DNA of 64,000 nt from Malania oleifera (Eukaryota; Streptophyta; Magnoliopsida; Santalales; Ximeniaceae): positions 2,087,001 through 2,151,000 of the forward strand of contig NC_080424.1 in assembly GCF_029873635.1 (NCBI RefSeq), written 5' to 3'. Positions 1 through 11,159 of this stretch are shown here, in pieces (position 1 is the first letter of the stretch; the number at the start of each line of letters is the position of its first letter). A model generated the notes under the pieces. That model was not told where the DNA came from. It ran no database searches and was given only the letters and a program-made list of their open reading frames with translations. Both the position numbers and the translations under genes were made by a program.

Positions 1-421
1 TGTCGATTCGACGTATATCTGGCCCAAAAATGATGAGAGAGAGAGAGAGAAAACCAAAGGGAGGAGAGAGAGGAGTGAAACTTGCTTAATAATGAAGATA
101 AACTCGGATTTTTCATATTTATAGAGCAAAGGATTCGTCGACAAGCCACGTCATTCGTCGACGAGTCCTTCACAAATTTCATCGACGAAATTCAGTCGGC
201 TCAAAATGCTTCTCGGTATTTCTTCATCGACGAAATTCAGTCTTCATCGACGAATTTTCTTAAGCCTTCATCGACGAATACAGGGGATTCGTCGACGAAG
301 TCCTGATGATCTCTTTTTTATTTTTCCTTTCAAAATGCAATGTCGTCGACTGCCTCCTTTTGTTTTCGGTTTCCATTTCCCTTCCTTTTATTTAAATCTC
401 ATTATTATTCGAGTCGTTACA
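1..421 (-). mobile_element. Partial gypsy-type LTR, minus strand, cut by window start
   Basis: Read on the minus strand, the LTR begins at 421 with TGTAACGACTCGAATAA and runs off the left edge. Its first 420 bases follow the same order as the solo LTR at 17424-19529: an A-rich opening, a block of TTCGTCGACGAA-like palindromes (137-302), a TATA-like CTATAAATA, a CT-rich tract and a GGGCCAGAT motif. On the minus strand a purine-rich stretch (GAGGGAGATGAAT) precedes the LTR start, as expected of a polypurine tract. It is therefore probably the 3' LTR of a minus-strand element whose internal remains are at 422-3592. Confidence 0.75.
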
Positions 422-665
422 ATTCATCTCCCTCAAACGCTCACCGAGGATGTGGAAGTTTGTCTTTACCATAGATTGGAACTCTGAGAACTCGGCGTAA
501 AACTCAGAATGCCTCGCCTGGGATGAAAAGGCCTGCTCCCTAATTTCGCCCTGGATAGAAGTCCTAAACTCACTAAAGGATACAATGAGACTAAAGATAG
601 CTGCCATAAGCTCAGCATTAGATGACATGTGGGGTTGATCCTGAAGAACCTCTTGAGGCCTTGGT
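422..665 (-). pseudogene. Internal remnant of minus-strand LTR element, 3' part
   Basis: An open minus-strand stretch (about 90 codons) adjoins the LTR end at 421 and is cut at 665 by the insertion at 666-2945. The predicted peptide is Q/S/E-rich (for example FSEFRTSIQGEIREQAF) and reads like the helical tail of a plant retroelement gag-like protein. I do not recognise a named domain in it. Joining this piece to 2946-3592 across the insertion gives a continuous element. Confidence 0.5.
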
Positions 666-2945
666 TGTAACACCCAAATCTCGAAGGGTCTGAGATATTA
701 ACTTTTTACCATTGATTTACAGCGGAAGCAAATAAACTCAATTATTATTAAATCAGAGCACTAATTATCCATATTACAATTATTTATTTCAAAAGAAGAA
801 AAATTACACAAGCATAAATATCTGACATCATGCTAATATTTCTAATCAATTTTTATTTTTCTATTTCCACCCTCATACTTGTTAAGCCTGATTTCCGACA
901 TGCCCTTCAGAGTTATCTGAAATAAAAATATGATTGGAGTGAAACAACACTCAATAAGTAAATAAGATTATTATTAGTGTGTGGTCAAAATGAGTTTTTT
1001 TAAAATTTTGTAAAACAATATTTAATAATATAACTTCAAATTTCTTTTAGAATAAATATAAATTTAAAATTTTCTGCATAAAACTTTTGTCATCAATTAT
1101 AACAGTAAAATTTTATAATCATATACTAAAACTGTTAAATTAAACTTTTAACTTTAAAACTATAAAAATATTTAATGATAAACATATATATACTTTTCCT
1201 TATACGTTTTCCTTAGATTGTCATTTAAGCACCAGAATGATCCTTTTCACGTAAACTTACAAATTTTCTTCAAATCATCAGTAACTTTGTATACGTAATT
1301 AAATATGTATAAACATATATTATAAAAACTACCTTTATGCCTATTTGCCGTAAGTCATTTTTACCCCCATGACTGGGTTGTGCAGTCCGAAAACTGGACT
1401 TAGCTGGCTGGCCGACCAAACTAAATCAACGTACGTAAAGTTTAAGTGAAATTTTCCTTATTAAGTCCTGGTCCGGAACTAGGTGTGCACTCAGGAGAAA
1501 TCTACTAACATAAATAATCACTCTGTAAACAGTGTGGGTGCACTCTGATCCATTTAAACTTTAAGTTGCGGTACCAAGCATCTGTAACTTTGAACTTTCA
1601 TTGCCATAAGGGGTTTTAAAATCATCTTATTATAATTTATACAATTTAAAATAATATCGTGAAAATCTCATCTTTACTCATATTTTCATAAAAAAATACA
1701 ACATAGAAATAAACTCATGCCACACAATTTTTGTGTTAAAAATATATATAATTTTATTTTTGAATAGAAAGAAATGCTGAAAATTTACCCAAGAAGATTA
1801 GAACATTTCTTAACCCAAAAATTGATGCAAGTATATTAAAGATAGAACTGGTATAATTAAATATGCGTAAAAATAAACTCATGAAAATTTTATGGAACTA
1901 ATTAATATAATTGAAATTTACTTATAAAATAAACTCGGGTATAAATTTTAAATAAAAAAAACTAACATAATCAAAATTTACTTACCTTCTTCCTTACAAA
2001 CACTGTAACTATCTCTAAAAAATGAGATCGGAAAGAGTGGGTAATTGAGAACTTACTCAAAAATTCTCTCTCCACGACAATTTCTTTCACTCACTAATCC
2101 TTCTCTTCCTTAGAAAATTGTTGTGAAAAATGAAGGTTGAGAGCTCCCTATTTATAGGAAAATTTTGGGGAAGAAATGGAATTTATAAAAGTGTGGGGAG
2201 AGGGGTGAAATTATAATTTTTTTAAAATTAAAGAGTGAGCTAGGGATGGGCAAGGAATGGGTTAAGTATGGGATGGGGATGGAGGCCATGTGGGAGTACT
2301 TGCCACCATTCCCATTAAATAAATTTTAATTAATTACTTACCTAATTAATTAATCAATTAGTTAATTTATTATTTTATTATTTTTCTTAATCATTATTAT
2401 CATTGTTATTACTTTTAAACTATTTTTAATATTTATTTATTTTTGAAGAAGAATTAAATTTGAATTTTGAACTCATGTGGGCCCCACATGGTCTTGTGGG
2501 CCCCACATAACTTCGAGACCCAAATTGATCTTACGTAACTCGAATAACCCTCATACGATTTTATGCGTCCTACATTGCTTTGAGACTTGTGTAAACCTCT
2601 ACATGACTTCGGAACTCATGTGGGCCCCACATAGTCTTGTGGGCCCCGCATATCATACTTATATTATTATTATTTTATCACATATTTCTACAAATTATGT
2701 CAGTCAAAACATTATTTTATATACTTATTTACGTATATAAATAGTGTCTACTCTGTTTTATCCTATAAAATTCCATTTTGACCAAGCCGACCTCCAAGAA
2801 GCGACCGAGCCGCAATGGTCTCTGAGCACTCGCTTAGACAAGGTCTTTCTTAGGCATCAAACATGGAATCAAGGATCTTAACAGAGAAACACTTTCGTTT
2901 TAATACTAACTATTATTATTATTCTTTTTTTTTTCGGTTATTACA
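666..2945 (-). mobile_element. Solo LTR (gypsy type), minus strand
   Basis: A 2280-bp sequence bounded by TGTAACACCC (666) and CGGTTATTACA (ends 2945), flanked by TTGGT (661-665) and TCGGT (2946-2950), a 5-bp TSD with one mismatch. Orientation is minus: the minus strand starts TGTAATAACCG, like the LTR at 4448, and the other end carries the CAGCGGAA block seen reversed near the 3' ends of the other LTRs. No internal region or second LTR is present, which fits LTR-LTR recombination. Confidence 0.75.
2474..2652. repeat. Palindromic TGTGGGCCCCACA repeats inside solo LTR
   Basis: The 13-base palindrome TGTGGGCCCCACA or a one-base variant occurs four times in two closely spaced pairs (about 2474-2508 and 2618-2652). 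The pairs are separated by a diverged spacer of the style CTTCGAGACC. Each pair has the same internal linker (TGGTCTTG or TAGTCTTG), so the pair itself was duplicated. Confidence 0.8.
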
Positions 2946-3592
2946 TCGGTCCTCTCTCGGGTTTGGTAGGCAACCACATGTTGCTAGTCAGCTCATAACC
3001 CATCAGCTTCAGGGTCGTGGATGAGAAGGTGCCAGTGCCCTTTATCTTCTTCAATACTACGTACGGAGTTCTGATGACTCTCTCTTTGACAAAAATCTTA
3101 GTCAAGATGCCTCCGTATGGTAGAATAATCCTCTTGCTCATAGTCTTCACAAACATCCACTTTAAGATCAGTCTAGGCAAGTCCAACTTCTTTCTTAAAA
3201 AGAGGCCCCACATCACGAAGTAGTCTTAGTATGAAACATGATCCCTAGACCCAAACTTAAGCAAGATGTTGTAGGAGATTAGGTGGTGCACAACTTTAGC
3301 TTCTAGAGTCAGCGACCTATAGCTAGGGGTGTGACTAAGATCAACCACAGGATTAGTCATAACCAAATTCACAAAGGTACTCACAGTGAAAATCCTGCTC
3401 GTTAATCTAAGTCGAGACCGAGTCGGGCAGTCAAAATCTCCTCTCTGGTGTTGAAATCTTAGCTAGATAACCGTCGTCAAATTGTATGTCAGTCTCAAAG
3501 ACCCCGGGAGTAGCATCCCTGGTCGTCCTATCCAAGGTTTGCATAAAATAGACGGACAAGAATGGGATATATCCCTCTGGGATGATAGCTAT
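2946..3592 (-). pseudogene. Plant-retroelement protein fragment (Transposase_32-like domain)
   Basis: Minus-strand reading gives about 91 open codons (3216 to 2941) preceded in the same frame by a similar peptide (about 3217-3400) after one stop. The peptide carries ILPYGGILTKIF followed by TLKLMGY. This layout resembles the family annotated as 'putative plant transposon protein' (Pfam Transposase_32, PF20167), common in large plant LTR elements. That assignment comes from memory of the family pattern. The fragment is the continuation of 422-665, interrupted by the solo LTR, and is cut at 3593 by the next LTR. Confidence 0.5.
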
Positions 3593-4447
3593 TGCAATAA
3601 CCCGACCCGAGAAATATGGATTAAATAAATAAGAGAAGGGGAAGGAATTTGAAAAAGGTGAAAACAGCAGGGCTCGTCGACGAGACTCCTTCTCTCATCG
3701 ACGAAGTCTCTTCTATGGCTCGTTGACGAAATTCAAAGGCTCGTCGACGAGATAATACCGAGAGATTTTTGGAATTTTGGAATCTTAGGTTCGTTGACAA
3801 GGCCAACTCCGTTGTCGACGAACGCCCTTCTTCTACTCGTTGACGAGAGTTCCAATTCATCGACAAGGCTGGTTGGGTCAAAGGTCTATAAGTTGAATTT
3901 GTGTTGCTTAATGGTTAAGAAAACTCAAATCCTCTCTCTCTCTATACTCGAACCAGACTCTCTCTCTAAGATCTCTAGTCGCCTATTACCCGAATCAATG
4001 ATTCGACTTACTACGTGGATCAGGGGGAGAATCTCTACGATTATAGCGGATCGGATCTTTATTTTGAGGATTTCTAGGCTTTACCTGTAAAATCAAGGTA
4101 AGGGTCTAAAATCATTTTTGGTTCAGTAGATCTGTGGTAAATATGATTGTATTGAAGTTGTATTCTTTGGTTTTTAGGTTTTGGGGATCCCGTGTTGTTG
4201 TTTTGGACTATTTAGGTTCATGTTTTGATTTTTGGGAAAAGGTATGGGGATTTTATTTATATCAGCTATTTTTGAAATCTGAATCAGTGAAACTATGGTT
4301 TACGATGATATGTACATTTGGAATACTTATTTAGGAAATTCTATCAGGTGAAATTACGGGATGTTTAGGTTTGCAGTTTTTAGGAAAATAGGGGTTTCAT
4401 GTATTATCTCAGTTTCTGTTGGGGAAATTGGGGTTTCTTGTTGACTT
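3593..4447 (+). mobile_element. Truncated gypsy LTR, plus strand
   Basis: It starts TGCAATAACCCGACCCGAG and follows the order of the 9039 LTR: TCGTCGACGA palindromes (3673-3868), a CTATAAG TATA-like site, a CT-rich tract and a splice-like AATCAAGGTAAG. It stops about 855 bases in, exactly where the element at 4448 inserted. The sequence on the far side (21485 onward) is not the rest of the LTR but the internal leader of a related gypsy. A deletion therefore joined mid-LTR to internal sequence before the 4448 element arrived. Confidence 0.7.
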
Positions 4448-5795
4448 TGTAATAACCCGGGAAAAAAATTAAAAATTAATTAATTAATTAATTAGTTAGT
4501 TAAGCATTATTAAATTAATGTATTATATACATAAATAAAAAGAAATAGTAGGAAAAATTAAGAGTAATTATTGATTAATTAATTAGTTAACTAAATATTA
4601 TTAAATTGAATTAATTAAATTAAGTAAAATGGTGATTATATATATATAATATTATTATTATTATCACATGATAAGTTAAGTTGAAGTAAGGAAAAAGAAA
4701 AAGAAAAAGAAGAAAAAGAGGAAAACTTAGAGAAGGACTTGCGTCTCTCCCTCTCCATAACTCTCTTCTTCTTTCTCTGTCTCACTCGTCCACTCTCCGT
4801 TTCCGTCTCTCTCTCTCCCTTCATTTCTCGACGAATATTCGACCGATCGAGAAACAGAAGATGTCGTTGGATTCCTAATTCTGCCGCTAACATTTCCACT
4901 AGAGTGGATTTGTCGTGGGAGTGGCGTAGGCACCATTTCTACGGTAAGGCAATTTTCCCCTAATTTCTTAATTTCTCGTTAAATCTGCTGTTGAATCGAC
5001 GATCAGACTCTACCATGGGGTTCTAGTCGTGATCGTCGTCATTTTGACATAAGTAAAGTTTCAATTGGGGTTTCTAGACCCCACTCCAAAGCGAGAGTGG
5101 GATTTGAGAAATTTGGCAAATTAACTATATTTAAGGGTATAATTATTTATTAGGTATTTAAGGGCCTAGGAAATATTAAAATAGTATTTTATTTAGGATT
5201 GATTTATTGGAATTAGGATTTTTAATTCAAGGTCTAAGTGAGCACCACAGGTATTTTTCAGAGTCCCCGTTGGCGTAGTTCAAGAAACCAGGTAAGAGAA
5301 AAAATATATATTAAACCATAATTTTTATGAATTTAATGGAAAATAAATTGTGTTATATATACGTGTATATGTTTCGGTATGAGCTTAAAATGCCAACTAT
5401 TTAAATTATATTTTTTCGAGCTTAGGGCTGTTTATTAGATATGTATATGCAAAAATGAATTAATAAAAGTGAAAAAATATTTTCAGGGTAATTATGTAAG
5501 GAATGAAAGGTATTTTCGATATATAAACGTTAAATGTTGGTTGGCGTATTTTACAGACAATGTATGAATTTCATTACTAATTTGTGTGGCATAAGATTCT
5601 ATGCAAATATATGTTAAATGCATGAGATGCAGTGTAATGCCCCAACCTGGGTCTGCTAGGGAACATTGCGTCTCTCCTCCTCCACTTGGACCAGACAACA
5701 GGGGGCGGGCCTTATCGAACTAATAACTGGCCCCATAAAACAACACGTGTCCTTTTCAGTGTGTTTTGTCCTCACTCACACACTTCCTGAGAAAA

Positions 5796-5868
5796 CTTCC
5801 TAGGTGGTCACCCATCCCAAAATTGTTCTAAGCCAAGCACGCTTAACTATGGAGTTCTTATAGGACAG
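5796..5868 (-). repeat. 5S-rRNA-like segment in Cassandra 3' LTR
   Basis: The minus strand carries the 5S-type order AGAACTCC, AGTTAAGCGTGCTTGG, then GATGGGTGACC. The first 5S half is not recognisable here, so this is element-borne homology and not a functional 5S gene. Confidence 0.8.
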
Positions 5869-6213
5869 TTCCTGAAAAGAAAATGTGCACATTGTTGATA
5901 TGGGTAGTAACATCTAATATTTTTAAATCTTTCATGTATGAGGTATCACATTCTCCTCCACTTATAGAACACAACGTCCTTGTTACGAACCCACATTTTT
6001 AAACCCAGACGATGTGAATTTCATCACACTTCCGGCTGGGTGTTGGCTTTGATACCATTTGTAACGCCCCAACCTGGGTCTATCAGGGAGCATTGCGTCT
6101 CTCCTCCTCCATCTAGACCAGACAACAGGAGGGCGGGCCTTATCGGACTAATGACTGGCCTCACAAACCAACACGTGTCCTTTTCAGTATGTTTTGTCCT
6201 CACTCACACACTT

Positions 6214-6291
6214 CCTGAGAAAACTTCTCAGGTGGTGACCCATCCCAAGATTGCTCCAAGTCAAGCACATTTAACTATGGAGTTCTTATGA
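6214..6291 (-). repeat. 5S-rRNA-like segment in Cassandra 5' LTR
   Basis: Second copy of the 5S-like block. It differs from the first at several sites (for example CACATTTAAC versus CACGCTTAAC on the plus strand), so the two LTRs have drifted since insertion. Confidence 0.78.
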
Positions 6292-6460
6292 GAAAGCTCC
6301 CGAAAAGAAAGGTACACTTTGTTGATATAGGTAATAACATCTAATCTTTTTAAGTCTTTCATTTATGGGGTATCATATGCAGGTTAAGTAAGTAATGCAT
6401 TGTGAATAAAATATGATATGAATTACGTTGCTTGTGTGTGTTAATGCAACCATGTAAATA

Positions 6461-6624
6461 ATTGAAAAAAAATGCTGGGTAAACAGCTGAAAAATATTGG
6501 GTAAAATAGCTGAAAGATGTTGGGTAACACAGCTGAAAGATGTTGGGTAAATGTATGACAACTGAAAAATAATGGGTAAAACAGTTGAAAGATGTTGGGT
6601 AAAATAACTGAAAGATTTTGGGTA
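6461..6624 (+). repeat. 23-bp minisatellite in LTR, 5' copy
   Basis: About seven imperfect copies of a unit like AGCTGAAAGATGTTGGGTAAA. The homologous array in the other LTR is at 20268-20403 with fewer or differently spaced units. Confidence 0.8.
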
Positions 6625-7723
6625 TGAAATGAAATGAAATGAAAAGGGAAATAAATGAAATGAAAATTAAATGTGAAATATAAATAATGTAAAATGGGAA
6701 AGAGACACTTAAAGTGAAACGCAATAAAATGTTAAATTATAAACATAAAATGATGTGAATGATTGAATAATGACAGAAAGATAATGTATTATGATATTAG
6801 AAGTATGTATGGAAATATGTATGTACATAAAACATGTTACGATTGGGCGGGACGTACTCTTCGCTTGAGGGCTTGCTGAGTAAGGCGAGTGCACTAATAG
6901 TTTCAGATGTGGCAATAGTTGCATAGCATACTAGGGCAGAGGGAACCTTCTTGTATAGGCAAGTAGATTTCCCTATCCTTAGGGCCTTTGCCGGTAAACT
7001 ATTGTTAAATGCGTAAGTACGCGATTAATCTTACATTTTAGGGCTTAGTGAGTAAGGTGAGTGCTCTGATATATTTTAATGGCGACCTTAGGATTACCTA
7101 AGTATCAGAGTAAATTGGTGCTACTTGTATGGACGGGTAATCACCCCTATCTTTAGGTAATCTCGTGGGTAAAATCTTTGCATGTGATAGTTTAGGTTCA
7201 GAAAATGGTTTTAATGTTATGAGAATGATTTGCGAATGTATTTAAAATGATATCTATATACCTCATGTTAGCCACACGCTGTGTTTAATATATTGTTTCT
7301 TCCCTTGCTGAAATATGTCTCACCCAAATATAAATTTATCTTTTTCAGGATTTCCTCAAGATCGAGCTTTGAGAGCTCGAGGTTTTTATAACATTATGGG
7401 GAAATAGAAAAGTAAAAGAGTATATTTCTATGTTAATTTTGGAGAATGTAAATATTTATATTTTATGTCTTTATGTTTTAAGACACTGTTGAGTAAGGAA
7501 TGATTGTGAAAATACTGAAATGTTTGGGGAGTTATGTAGATTTATAGAAATGCAGGTGGTGGATGATTTATTATGAATTATAGTTAGAATTAGTAAACTC
7601 TGGTATTATGTTATATGGAGATTATGTTTATGTTTTCCGCTGCGTATTTTATGAATTATGGATTATTAGGATTTTATTAGGCATAACGCACTGGACCCGG
7701 GTTTAAGGGTTCGGGGCGTTACA

Positions 7724-8215
7724 TTGTGGTATCAGAGCAATGTCCAGCCGAAAGTGTGATTAATTTCACATCGCCTGGATATGGAGATATTAGAGTATTA
7801 TGTTAGGAATGATTTATACCAGAGTATAGGATTGAGTTGCAATAGGGATGGGGATTGGTAGATTAAGATACCGTTTGAAATTTTGAGTTATGTTTCATAA
7901 GCTTGGGGGCAAAAATCTCTTGATGGTCTTCTGTGTTTTTTTTGAAGAAGTAATTAGCTTCAGAAAATAATGGCAAATCCATCGATGGTGATGTTTCCGA
8001 GCAGAGAAATTCGAACTTGAGATTTGAACTTGAAAGTTAGGTTGGTTAATTTAGGGAGAAAAATCTTTGAAGGAAAATAGTTTATGTGTTTGATATTTAA
8101 ATATAACTATATGGAAATGTCTTATACGACGTTAGTTAATTGATTTTAGAGGTTAAGAAAATGATTAATTAGCTAGCAAAATTTCAAGAACAAAATTTCC
8201 TTAAGGAGAGAAGAA
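7724..8215 (+). mobile_element. Internal region of non-autonomous element
   Basis: The primer site TGGTATCAGAGC (7727-7738, initiator tRNA-Met type) follows the LTR. The leader then resembles that of the nested chromovirus (ACCAGAGTATAGGAT motif), and the region ends with AAGGAGAGAAGAA before the second LTR. There is no open frame of note: gag and pol have been deleted rather than mutated. Confidence 0.8.
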
Positions 8216-9038
8216 TGTAATAAGCCGAAAAAAAAATTAAAAAAATATAATTAATTAAAAATTTTAATTAATTAATTAGTTAAGCATTATTAATGTATTA
8301 AATAAACAAATAAAAAGAAATAGTTGGAAAAAAATTAAGAGTAATTATTAATTAATTAATTAGTTAATTAAATATTATTAAATTAAATTAATTCAATTAA
8401 GTAATATGGTGATTATATACATATATATATAATATTATTATTATCATATGATAAGTTAAGTTAAAGTAAGAAAAAAAAACAAAGAGGAAAACTCAGAGAA
8501 GGACCTGCGTCTCTCCCTCTCCAGAACTCTCTTCTTCTTTCTCTATCTCACTCGTCCACTCTCTGTCTCCGTCTCTCTCCCTTCCCTTATTTCTCGACGA
8601 ATATTTGACCAATCAAGAAACAGAAGGTGCTGTTGGGTTCCTAACTCAGCCACTGACATTTCCACTAGAGCGGATTTGTTGTGGGAGTGGCGTAGACACC
8701 ATTCTTGGGGTAAGACAACTTTCCCTTAATTTCTCAATTTCTCGTTAAATATGCTATTGAATCGACGATTAAGCACCACCATAGGGTCCTAGTCGTGATC
8801 ATCATTATTTTGACATACGTAAAGTTCCAATTGAGGTTTTCTTGACCCCACTCCAAAGCGAGAGTGAGATTTGAGAAATTTGGCAAATTGACTATATTTA
8901 AGGGTATAATTATTTATTGGATATTTAAGGGCCTAGGAAATATTAAAGTAGTATTTTATTTAGGATTGATTTAATATAATTAGGATTTTTTATTCAGGGT
9001 TTGGGTGAGCGCCGCAGGTATTTTTCGGAGTCCCTATT
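8216..9038 (+). repeat. 3' LTR of non-autonomous element, first part
   Basis: Starts TGTAATAAGCCG and matches 4448 onward (A/T-rich opening, CT-rich tract with GGACCTGCGTCTCTCC, CTCCAAAGCGAGAG). It is interrupted at 9038 by the chromovirus. The last five bases (CTATT, 9034-9038) recur at 19826-19830. Confidence 0.85.
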
Positions 9039-10834
9039 TGTAAGAACTCGAACCGTGATAAGTGAGTTTAAATATTTAAAGAGAGGGGCATTTTAGCAAA
9101 AAATCAGGCCTTGTCGACGAAACCAGATCTCGTCAACGAAGTCTTTGTCCTTCTCGTCGACGAAATTTCAGAGACTCGTCGACGAGGAGAAGTCGAGAAG
9201 TTTTGGAAACTAGGAATATAAGGGTTCGTCGACCAATCCTCCGTCTCGTCGACAAGAGGACTACAGAGCCTCGTCGACGAGGACACCATCTTGTCAACGA
9301 ATTTGCCTAGGTCAAAGGTGCTATAAATAGAAATTTCTTTACTTCTCAACTAAGAAAACTTCAAATATCTCTCCTTCTCTCTCTCTATAACTCTCTCTAA
9401 GCTCTATCTCACTAGATTTCTTCGTCGGTCGTTGCTGGAATCGAGAATCTGAAGTTATCACGAGGATCGTGGAAAGATTCTCTACAAGTTCTACGGATCG
9501 GAATCCCGTTTCGGAGATTTTTTGGTTTCGGCGTAAAATCGAGGTAAGACTCGGTTTTCAATTCTAATATAGTAGTTTTGTAGGAAACTGTCTTGTGAGT
9601 ATATTTTGTACTGTGATTTATAGGTTTTGGAACTCGGTTCGCTGTTTAGGGGCCTTGGAATTCAGGATTTCCTATTCAGGGAAAAGGTAAGGGAAACTGT
9701 ATTTATATCAGTTATTTTTGAAATCGGACTCAGTTGAGCTGTGGTTCACGGTCCTGTGTGTGTTTTGGCTACTCATTTGGGGGGATCTAATGGGAAAAAC
9801 TATAGGTTTTCATTATTACAATTTTGGGAAAAAGGGGGCGATGGGCTGCATCCCTTGTTTTGTTGAAAACCGAGCGTATATGGTGATTCATAGTGTGTTA
9901 TTGGGATGACCGTGCCTTGACTTGTTTAAACTGTATTTGTTTGAAAAACCATGATTTAAATTACCAAATGGGTGTGGTTTGTTTGGTTATATGAGCATGC
10001 ATGTGTGTGTGACTGTTGAAATGCTAGTAGGAATGAGGTTCCGAATCGTTCCAGGTACTGAGAGTGTTCGGCTCTATATCCGAGGGCGTGTGTTTATCGC
10101 CTGCCATGTAGGCAAGAGTGTCCGACTCTATATCCGAGGGCGTAAGCCTATTTCGGCAGATCAGGTTGAAAGGTGTGGATCCTCCAGTTAGCGTCGGTAT
10201 GATGCCATGGGAGTCGGGGACTAGCCATGTGCCGGTGGCGCCGTGCTTCACGAGTTGGCTACAGGCCAATGCCGGATTGTCGCGGACCGGCTTCGGGTTG
10301 TGTGTGCGTGTATGCACTGTGTAAACTAGTACTGGACTACAATTAATTGCATTTATGTTGCATCATGATAACACTCAAATGGCACACACCGATATAACAT
10401 ATGTTCTTCCTTACTGAGAGGTGTCTCACCCCTACTGTATGTACATTTTTACAGGTCCTTCGAGTAACTAGAACTAGCGTCCTGGTGTAGAAAGCGTAGT
10501 GACTGGTGTACTGCGGTTAGCGCTTGGGTAAGTGCTAGAACTGTATTTTGATGGGTTGCCATTTTGAGATGTAATTGGGTACTCGTTTGTTCTTTTTAAT
10601 AGAACATGTTTCTGCTCTTGTATAGACTCTGGTATGAAACTGTATATGTTTATATAGAATGACCTTTTTCCGCTGCGTGTATGATTGTATTTGGATGTGT
10701 TAAGGGTGTCACGGAACCCCACGGGGTCGGACCCTCATTCATTGTACTGTATCTTTAGATGTTTTATCATATACAAGTACAGGTTAGATTACATTTTCAC
10801 CATTGGGTTCCATTTCGGGATTCGGGGCTTGACA
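9039..10834 (+). repeat. 5' LTR of nested chromovirus
   Basis: 1796 bp. Contains a TCGTCGACGA palindrome block (9111-9302), TATA-like CTATAAATAG (9321-9330), a CT-rich leader and a duplicated segment carrying CTATATCCGAGGGCGT (about 10072-10088 and 10126-10142). Ends at 10834, three bases before the primer site. Confidence 0.88.
9321..9330 (+). promoter_or_regulatory. TATA-like box of chromovirus LTR
   Basis: CTATAAATAG lies directly after the palindrome block and before a CT-rich tract in the 5' LTR. The matching place in the 3' LTR (16161-16170) reads TGTAAATAGA, so one copy has lost the TATA core. Confidence 0.6.
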
Positions 10835-10837
10835 GCT

Positions 10838-10850
10838 TGGTATCAGAGCT
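10838..10850 (+). other. Primer-binding site (initiator tRNA-Met)
   Basis: TGGTATCAGAGCT is complementary to the 3' end of plant initiator tRNA-Met apart from its last base. It lies three bases after the 5' LTR end. Confidence 0.85.
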
Positions 10851-11159
10851 AACCGGGTTGTAAGGTTTTGTAGACTTGGTTAGGCTTAGTTGTGAGTACA
10901 TACCAGAGTATAGGATGTTGGATATGGGTAGAGTTGGTTGAGGGTTGTTCGGTTGCTAGATAGGGATTTGTCGACGGTATTCCGTGTTTTTCCTGGAATG
11001 ACGATTCCAGTAAAAACAGGGCAGATCATTGATGACTTTCGTGTCGGTGTGATAGGACAGACCTAGACCTAACAAAGAGTAGTTAACACGATTAGTGTAG
11101 ATCATGGTGTTAACTGTATATGTCAAAGGGATATTGATAGATTCCTATTGTGCTGCAGA

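Larger units (their letters stand above)
5633..6377 (-). mobile_element. Cassandra TRIM (5S-rRNA-bearing terminal repeats)
   Basis: Two 318-bp direct repeats (5633-5950 and 6060-6377) flank a 109-bp core. TSD TGCAG lies at 5628-5632 and 6378-6382, and the other LTR of the host element shows the empty site. On the minus strand the core opens with a primer site, reverse of GGCTTTGATACCA (6045-6057), and ends with the purine tract AGTGGAGGAGAA. Each LTR contains minus-strand 5S-like sequence: AGAACTCCATAGTTAAGCG and GGATGGGTGACC. These are the hallmarks of Cassandra, a non-coding retroelement that carries the 5S internal promoter. Confidence 0.92.
4448..7723 (+). repeat. 5' LTR of non-autonomous element (contains Cassandra)
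   Basis: Begins TGTAATAACCCGGG and ends GGGGCGTTACA. The length is 3276 bp including the 745-bp Cassandra insertion plus 5-bp TSD, so about 2.5 kb originally. It aligns by eye over its whole length with the split second LTR, including the 23-bp minisatellite and the CCGCTGC block near the 3' end. Confidence 0.85.

Noticed and set aside
111-306. Regularly spaced TTCGTCGACGAA motifs resembling a CRISPR-like array
   Set aside because: Spacing is irregular, motifs are short palindromes, and the block sits at a fixed place inside plant LTRs.
5796-6291. 5S rRNA genes
   Set aside because: Only part of the 5S sequence is present and both copies lie in the LTRs of a TRIM with TSDs, so this is Cassandra.
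10024-10317. 97-residue minus-strand frame in the chromovirus LTR
   Set aside because: Lies in LTR sequence, is repeated in broken form in the other LTR, and has no domain.
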